From an uncultured Bacteroidales bacterium (GTDB taxonomy: Bacteria; Bacteroidota; Bacteroidia; Bacteroidales; P3), in assembly GCA_910578275.1 (NCBI GenBank), contig CAJTPR010000001.1:1-64000 (forward strand): 64,000 bases of DNA, in the 5' to 3' direction. Positions 59,016 through 64,000 of this stretch are shown here, in pieces. The notes below the pieces were generated by a model. That model worked only from the letters and a program-made list of their open reading frames with translations, did no database searches and was not told the origin of the DNA. The translations under genes and the position numbers were made by a program. Each line of letters starts with the position of its first letter. The first letter of the stretch is position 1.

Positions 59016-61337
59016 CTACATGAGGTTGTTCAGGTTCTCGTCCTCGTCGGGAAAATCCTGCACCGGTTCCGGGGCTTCTTCCTCTTCTTCTCCTATCGCC
59101 GGGCGCTTTTCGCCACGGCACTTGAGATCCACGTCCAAGCCCTCGGGCTTTTCAAAGTCGTCGTCTTGAGGAAAAGCCAGTTCGGCGTCCTCATATACTT
59201 TTTTCATGTAGATGCCCCATACGGGCAAGGCGGCATTCGCACCTTGGCCGAGCCGCATGCTGTTGAAGTGGATCGAGCGCAGTTCGCCGCCCACCCAGAT
59301 GCCGGTGGTAAGGTAGGGCGTGATGCCCATGAACCAGGCGTCGGAATGATTCTGCGTCGTGCCGGTCTTGCCCGCGATGGCCTGTTTGAGTCCGTAGCGC
59401 CAACGCAGACGGCCCGCGCTGCCCTCGTCCACGACACCGCGCATGAGGTCGAGCATGAGATAGGCGGTCTTCGCGCTCATGGCCTCTTCCTGTCGCGGGG
59501 CGAAGTTCTCGATCACGATGCCGTGCTTGTCTTCGATGCGGGTGACGAACAGCGGTTCGATATGGATGCCTTGGTTAGCGTAGGTGGACATCGCACCGGT
59601 CATTTCCTTCACCGAGATGTCCATCGTTCCCAGACAGATGGACGGCACCGCTTCCATGGGCGCGGTAATGCCCATGCGGCGGGTCAAGGCGATGACCGAT
59701 TCGGGCGGAAAACGCTTGATGAGGTAGGCCGAGATATAGTTCACCGAATTGGCCAAGGCCCAACGCAAGCTTACCATCTCGCCCTCCCTGGCCTTGCCCG
59801 AGTTGGCCGGACACCATTCCTCCCCGTCGGGCAACGGGAAGCATACCGGCACGTTGGGCACCTGGGTACAAGGCAGGAATCCGCCCTCCTGCATGGCCAG
59901 CGTATAGACGAAAGGCTTGAACGTGGACCCCACCTGCCGACGACCCTGCGATACGTTGTCGTATTTGAAGTACTTGTAACTTATGTCGCCCACATAGGCA
60001 CGCACGTAGCCCGTCTGGGGTTCCACCGACATCAGGCCGCAGTGCAGGAACCATTTATGGTACCAAAGCGAATCCCAGGGCGACATGACCGTGTCTTTCT
60101 CGCCGCCTTTCCAGCTGAACACCTTCATGGAGGTTTTCTTGCGGAAGGCTTCGCGGATCTCCTCGTCCGACGCACCCGCTTTCTTCATGGCGCGGTAACG
60201 GTCGGAGTTCATCATGGCCTGCTCCATGAACTTGTTCACTTCCGCCTTGGTCAGGTCGGAAGAAAACGGCGCGTTGCGGCCGCCTTTCACGTCGTTGCGG
60301 AAATCCTCCTGCAACGTGCCGCCTATCCATTCGGCAACGGCATCTTCGGCATGCCGTTGCATGCGCGAGTTGATCGTGGTGTAGATCTTCAGTCCGTCGC
60401 GATAAAGGTCGTAGGGCTTGCCGTCGGGTTTCTTGTGTTCCTTGCACCATTTGAGCAGGTATTGGCGCAGGTATTCACGGAAATGGGTGGCCAGCCCTTC
60501 TTCATGGTTCTGGCGGGAGAAACGCGACATGTCGAGGGGCTTTGCCGACCACTCCTCGTATTCGGCCTGGGTCATGAATCCGGCCTTGCGCATTTGCGAA
60601 AAGACGACATTGCGCCGTTTGATCGCGTTCTGGGGGTTGCGCAGCGGATTATAATAGGATGTGGCCTTCAGCATTCCCACCAGGATGGCGGCCTCGTCCG
60701 GTTCCAACTCCTCCGGCAACTTGCCGAAATAAGTCGCCGATGCTATCTTGATGCCGTAGGCGTTGTTGCCGAAATCCACCGTGTTGAAATACATGGCGAT
60801 GATTTCGTCTTTGGTATAGTTGCGTTCGAGCTTGGCGGCGATGACCCACTCCTTGAGCTTGCGCACGGCCAGTCCCAACTTGGAAAGGTTCTTGCGCGGA
60901 AAGAGGTTCTTGGCCAATTGCTGGGTGATGGTACTGCCCCCGCCCCCGCTCCGGTCGCCTTTCAATATGGAACGGAAGAACACGCGGCCCAGGGAACGCA
61001 GGTCCACGCCGCTATGGCTGTAGAAACGGCTGTCTTCGGTGGCCACGAGCGCCTGCACCAGATAAGGGGAGAGATCGTTGAACTCCACGTTGGTGCGGTT
61101 TTCGATGTAATAGGAGCCCAAGACCTGCTGGTCGGAAGATATGATTTCGGAAGAAAGGCTGCTGGCAGGGTTTTCCAAGTCTTCGAACGTGGGCATGAAC
61201 CCGAAAACGCCCCAGCCGATGCAGCAGAAAAGCAATACGACAAATCCCGTGCAGGAACCGAAAACGGTCCAGAGAATACGGCGGTAACGCCTGAAATTTT
61301 CGTCGGATTCGTTGGCCTGTGCGCGCTTTGCTTTCAT
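59016..61337 (-). CDS. mrcA: Class A penicillin-binding protein (PBP1A-type)
   Basis: Bifunctional peptidoglycan synthase. The 773-aa protein has a short cytoplasmic N terminus, one membrane helix about residues 25-50 (TVFGSCTGFVVLLFCCIGW), a GT51 transglycosylase domain with catalytic Glu in ATEDSRFYSHSGVD and GGSTITQQLAKN, and a transpeptidase domain with SxxK in GSTFKPF near 455, SxN in ANSVNYIS near 525 and KTGTT near 660; an acidic tail ends it. Start at 61337 overlaps the gldH stop (ATGA). Last of holB-ricT-gldH-mrcA. Confidence 0.93.
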   Translation of the reverse strand: MKAKRAQANESDENFRRYRRILWTVFGSCTGFVVLLFCCIGWGVFGFMPTFEDLENPASSLSSEIISSDQQVLGSYYIENRTNVEFNDLSPYLVQALVATEDSRFYSHSGVDLRSLGRVFFRSILKGDRSGGGGSTITQQLAKNLFPRKNLSKLGLAVRKLKEWVIAAKLERNYTKDEIIAMYFNTVDFGNNAYGIKIASATYFGKLPEELEPDEAAILVGMLKATSYYNPLRNPQNAIKRRNVVFSQMRKAGFMTQAEYEEWSAKPLDMSRFSRQNHEEGLATHFREYLRQYLLKWCKEHKKPDGKPYDLYRDGLKIYTTINSRMQRHAEDAVAEWIGGTLQEDFRNDVKGGRNAPFSSDLTKAEVNKFMEQAMMNSDRYRAMKKAGASDEEIREAFRKKTSMKVFSWKGGEKDTVMSPWDSLWYHKWFLHCGLMSVEPQTGYVRAYVGDISYKYFKYDNVSQGRRQVGSTFKPFVYTLAMQEGGFLPCTQVPNVPVCFPLPDGEEWCPANSGKAREGEMVSLRWALANSVNYISAYLIKRFPPESVIALTRRMGITAPMEAVPSICLGTMDISVKEMTGAMSTYANQGIHIEPLFVTRIEDKHGIVIENFAPRQEEAMSAKTAYLMLDLMRGVVDEGSAGRLRWRYGLKQAIAGKTGTTQNHSDAWFMGITPYLTTGIWVGGELRSIHFNSMRLGQGANAALPVWGIYMKKVYEDAELAFPQDDDFEKPEGLDVDLKCRGEKRPAIGEEEEEAPEPVQDFPDEDENLNNLM

Positions 61338-61816
61338 GAACGACTGATTTTCAAGCCCACCGAGCTGATGTTCTTGAGGCTGTCGTCGCGCATGGCGTGC
61401 CTCACCTCGAAACGATACTGGCCGGGCATGGGAAAACGTATGTGTTGTTTGTAAAGGAAACCTATGTCGCGGTATTTCCCGAACTTGCTGCCGAGCCATC
61501 TCCCGTCGGCGGTGGCCAGCACGCATTCCAACGTATCGACGGCCGTGTTCATGTCGGGAAAGATGGTGTTCACGAGGAAAAACGCGTTCATCCAGGCGAA
61601 GTCGCGCGTGTGCCTGAGACTGAAAGTCACGTCATAAGGCGTGAGGGTGTCTTCCACCATCAACTCGAAACACACCGGTTCGTGATAGGCCCATACGGGC
61701 TGCGGCGTGTCGATGGTCTTGTTGATGACCGTGCCGCGTTGGCAGGAAACCGCCGCCAAGCAGAGCAGCATACCCGCCGTCAAGGAGGCCGAAAGGCGCT
61801 TAATCCTGTTTTTCAT
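61334..61816 (-). CDS. gldH: GldH-family lipoprotein
   Basis: A 160-aa lipoprotein: hydrophobic signal and lipobox LAAVSC near residue 25; mature domain with SLRHTRDFAWMNAFFLV, DTLECVLATADGRWLG, FLYKQHIRFPMPGQYRFEV and HAMRDDSLKNISSVGLKI, the usual pattern of GldH. In Flavobacterium GldH is needed for gliding and T9SS function; Bacteroidales without gliding keep the gene. It overlaps ricT by 17 nt and mrcA by 4 nt. Confidence 0.85.
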   Translation of the reverse strand: MKNRIKRLSASLTAGMLLCLAAVSCQRGTVINKTIDTPQPVWAYHEPVCFELMVEDTLTPYDVTFSLRHTRDFAWMNAFFLVNTIFPDMNTAVDTLECVLATADGRWLGSKFGKYRDIGFLYKQHIRFPMPGQYRFEVRHAMRDDSLKNISSVGLKISRS

Positions 61817-63182
61817 GATTTTTCTTCAGTACCGGTTTTTGCAAGGACGCGGGCGCAGGACGTTTTTTCTCGGACTTGTTGCCGCCTTTGCGTTTTTCGC
61901 CTTTGTTGCGCCCCTTGTTTTCCTTGGGCTTGTCGAAACGGGTCAGGTCGTCTTGCCCCACCACCTGCCTGAATTCGGGCTTGGGCTGCACGGGCTTGCG
62001 GCTTTCCTTGCTCATTTCCACCAAGTCGCTGGCCACCTGGCCGTTCCTGTTGCGCTCCAGGATGTCGAAAACCTGTTCGGCGGTAAGCTCGGCGTAGCTT
62101 CCGGGGATTTCCACGTAAGCGTAGGTGAGGCGACGGCGCAGCGGGTCTATCTTGATGCAACGCGCCTCGCCTTTCTCGGTCTTAAGTATCGCCTTCTGGT
62201 CGGGCATCGACTTCATCGCATCCGTATAGACCTCGTATTCGTAGTTCAGGCAGCATTTCAACTTGCTGCATTGGCCCGCCAGCTTCTGCGGGTTGAGCGA
62301 CACCTGCTGCACGCGCGCGGCGTGGGTGCCCACCGAGGAGAAATTGTGCAGGAACGTCACGCAGCACAGTTCACGTCCGCAGGCTCCGATACCGCCAAGT
62401 ATGCCCGATTCCTGCCGCGCGCCGATCTGGCGCATCTCGATGCGGAGCTTGAATTCCTCGGCATAGAGCTTGATGAGCTGCCGGAAGTCGACCCGGTCGT
62501 CGGCCGTGTAATAGAAGATGGCCTTGGTATGGTCGCCCTGTATCTCCACGTTGTTGATCTTCATGCTCAAGCCGAGCTGGGCGGCCAATACCCGCGCCCT
62601 GCGTTGCATTTCCTTCTCGGCCTGGATGGTCTCGGTCCATTTGTCCACGTCGTTCTGACGTGCCTTGCGGTAAATCTTGCGTATTTCGGGCGCGTCCTGC
62701 CTGAGGTTGCGTTTTTTCAGTTGCAGGCGGACCAGTTCGCCTTGCAGGCAGATGACGCCGGTGTCGTGCCCGTTGGTGCTTTCCACCACCACGATGTCGC
62801 CGGTACGGAAACTTTCGGGGGCTTCGTTTTCGGGCAGACGGAAAAAGTCCTTGTGCGTGTTCTTGAACCGCACCTGCACGACGGGAAAATCGCTTTGCGC
62901 GCTCAACCCGGGAAACGAATCCGTCCACTGGCAGCTGTGCATCTGGGCGCAGCAGCCCATCTGAAGGTAGCGGTCGCGGGCAGTTTCTTCCAGCTTCGGC
63001 GCGTGCGACAGTCCGCGGCTGTTGTATATGTTCTCGTCCGTGGCGAGACGGGCGAATACTTCGTCTCTCGTTTCATCTTCGTTGCCCTCGTTTTCCCGGG
63101 GCGGCACGAAGTCGCGTTCCTCTTTCTGGTCGCGATATGAGGTCTTTCGCAATATGTCTTGATCCATGTCTTGTTGTTTCAA
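61800..63182 (-). CDS. ricT: PSP1 domain protein (RicT-like)
   Basis: A 460-aa soluble protein. The PSP1/RicT core runs from about residue 95 to 310 (VVQVRFKNTHKDFFRL, GDIVVVESTNGHDTGVI, VDFRQLIKLYAEEFKLRIEMRQIGARQES) and contains the cysteine cluster GIGACGRELCC near 270 and SKLKCCLNYEYE near 310 that binds Fe-S clusters in relatives. A further cysteine-containing patch (MGCCAQMHSCQW) lies near 75. The C-terminal 80 residues are a Lys/Arg/Asn-rich disordered tail. In Bacillus the Ric complex acts with RNase Y; the role in Bacteroidota is not defined. Confidence 0.85.
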   Translation of the reverse strand: MKQQDMDQDILRKTSYRDQKEERDFVPPRENEGNEDETRDEVFARLATDENIYNSRGLSHAPKLEETARDRYLQMGCCAQMHSCQWTDSFPGLSAQSDFPVVQVRFKNTHKDFFRLPENEAPESFRTGDIVVVESTNGHDTGVICLQGELVRLQLKKRNLRQDAPEIRKIYRKARQNDVDKWTETIQAEKEMQRRARVLAAQLGLSMKINNVEIQGDHTKAIFYYTADDRVDFRQLIKLYAEEFKLRIEMRQIGARQESGILGGIGACGRELCCVTFLHNFSSVGTHAARVQQVSLNPQKLAGQCSKLKCCLNYEYEVYTDAMKSMPDQKAILKTEKGEARCIKIDPLRRRLTYAYVEIPGSYAELTAEQVFDILERNRNGQVASDLVEMSKESRKPVQPKPEFRQVVGQDDLTRFDKPKENKGRNKGEKRKGGNKSEKKRPAPASLQKPVLKKNHEKQD

Positions 63183-63186
63183 AAGG

Positions 63187-64000
63187 TTATTTCTTGGCAG
63201 CCGCCATTACCCGGCAGAGCCGTATGCTCAGGTCGGTGAAAAGGGCCGGTATGTCGGCGTTGCGGCTTGCCTGGTAAATGGCACCGTTGAACAATTCGTA
63301 GTATTGCTCCACGTTGGAGGCGTTCACGAAGCGGGAGAAGTTCCGCCAGAACGTCTTTTCGTTTTCGCTTCCCGCGGTCCACCGGCCGCAATGGTTGCCC
63401 GTAAGCAGGCAGGCCCGTACCTCTTCGAGACAGTGCCGCAGGAACATCTTCAACGGTTCGCCTTTCCATTCCTTCATCCTTTCGCTGAAAGCCAGCAGGG
63501 CGGGCATGTCCACCTTGAAGCAAAGGCGCATCCAGTCGGCGAAACTCTCGTGGAAGTTCTTCCTCGCCTGGTCGTCGCCAAGAAGCGATCGGGCTTCCAC
63601 AAGGTTGCCCCGGCTTCGCACGGCCAATTCCCGTGCCGTTTCCATTTCCACGCCTTGCGCACGGAAAAAGGCTTCCATGTCGGCGTTCCCGATCCGCGGC
63701 ACCTTCACCATCTGGGTACGGCTCAGGATCGTAGGCAGGATGCGGTCGGGGTTTTCCGAAACGAGCAGGAATACGGTTTGCGGCTCAGGTTCTTCCAAGG
63801 TCTTGAGCAGGATGGGCGCGGTGACTTCCTCCAGCCTTTCGATAAGCCAGACCACCACGACGCGAAACGCGGCTTCGGCGGGTTTGAGGCTCAAGGTCTG
63901 CAGTATCTGCCGGCAGTCGCGCACGTTGATGATCGGCTGCCTTGTGCCTATATCCATGGCAGCCGTCCATTCGTCGAGGCTGAAGACACCCTTGTTTTCC
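63187..64000 (-). CDS. holB: DNA polymerase III delta' subunit (partial)
   Basis: Clamp-loader subunit. The visible 271 codons are the C-terminal part; the frame stays open to the end of the window, so the start and P-loop lie beyond 64000. Seen: VVVVWLIERLEEVTAPILLKTLEEP split by variation typical of delta' (usually EKLNxxAANALLKTLEEP), FLLVSENPDRILPTILSRTQ (sensor region, Ser-Arg-x-Gln) and a helical C-terminal domain. PSP1/ricT starts 4 nt downstream. Confidence 0.88.
   Translation of the reverse strand, partial: ENKGVFSLDEWTAAMDIGTRQPIINVRDCRQILQTLSLKPAEAAFRVVVVWLIERLEEVTAPILLKTLEEPEPQTVFLLVSENPDRILPTILSRTQMVKVPRIGNADMEAFFRAQGVEMETARELAVRSRGNLVEARSLLGDDQARKNFHESFADWMRLCFKVDMPALLAFSERMKEWKGEPLKMFLRHCLEEVRACLLTGNHCGRWTAGSENEKTFWRNFSRFVNASNVEQYYELFNGAIYQASRNADIPALFTDLSIRLCRVMAAAKK

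Noticed and set aside
58980..61454. 824-codon plus-strand open frame
   Set aside because: Antisense to the PBP1A gene with its clear GT51 and transpeptidase motifs.
1..64000. CRISPR array, insertion sequence or prophage
   Set aside because: No regular short repeats with spacers, no transposase, integrase or phage structural gene was found in any frame.

Overview
The window is chromosomal DNA from a GC-rich member of the Bacteroidota, most likely order Bacteroidales. The evidence is: Bacteroidota -7 boxes (TAnnTTTG, often with TTTG 19-21 nt upstream) in front of many genes; family-restricted genes (gldH, BT_3928-like, DUF1599, FISUMP-type lipoproteins, a type IX secretion cargo); and gene orders such as acpP-fabF-rnc, DUF1599-BT_3928-tpiA-prmA, folP-cdaA and holB-ricT-gldH-PBP1A. 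Family or genus cannot be fixed from this stretch. No insertion sequence, prophage or CRISPR array was seen.

Layout. 1-3.5 kb: a partial tRNA-Ala and topA-pfkA on the minus strand. 3.6-10.6 kb: a plus-strand operon of uvrA (with a Cys-rich CWC domain fused at its N terminus), a murB-folC fusion and a YfcC transporter. 10.7-12.3 kb: pyrBI, preceded by a Phe-rich leader ORF that runs through a terminator. 12.3-19.3 kb, minus strand: acpP-fabF-rnc, tRNA-Glu-rpsT, an Mpv17-like membrane protein, an ADP-forming acyl-CoA synthetase and butyrate kinase. 19.6-24.6 kb: small membrane and lipoproteins, ung, aroQ, a glycosyltransferase and a DUF819 protein.

24.7-40.6 kb is the accessory core. It holds an apparent synthase-type polysaccharide export operon (TolC-like channel, HlyD-like fusion protein, TackOD1-like Zn-ribbon protein, processive GT2 synthase), two tandem propeller+FISUMP lipoproteins, and three two-component proteins with no DNA-binding domain: a hybrid kinase, a response regulator carrying a degenerate kinase dimerisation domain without its histidine, and a TPR kinase. 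My reading is a cell-surface polysaccharide system with post-translational phosphorelay control. The individual domains are seen in the sequence; the joint function is inference.

40.6-64 kb is mostly housekeeping: prmA, tpiA, BT_3928-like, DUF1599; folP and cdaA (c-di-AMP); tatA-tatC with an ECF S component; an Omp28-like T9SS cargo; tRNA-Gly; tag; crcB followed by a 3' remnant of an outer-membrane protein gene; amidase-mce-hutU; lptD; an EamA transporter; and holB (partial)-ricT-gldH-PBP1A.

The most interesting items are the pyrBI-type attenuator in a Bacteroidota genome, the degenerate-DHp response regulator beside the polysaccharide operon, and the two adjacent gene fusions (CWC-UvrA and MurB-FolC).
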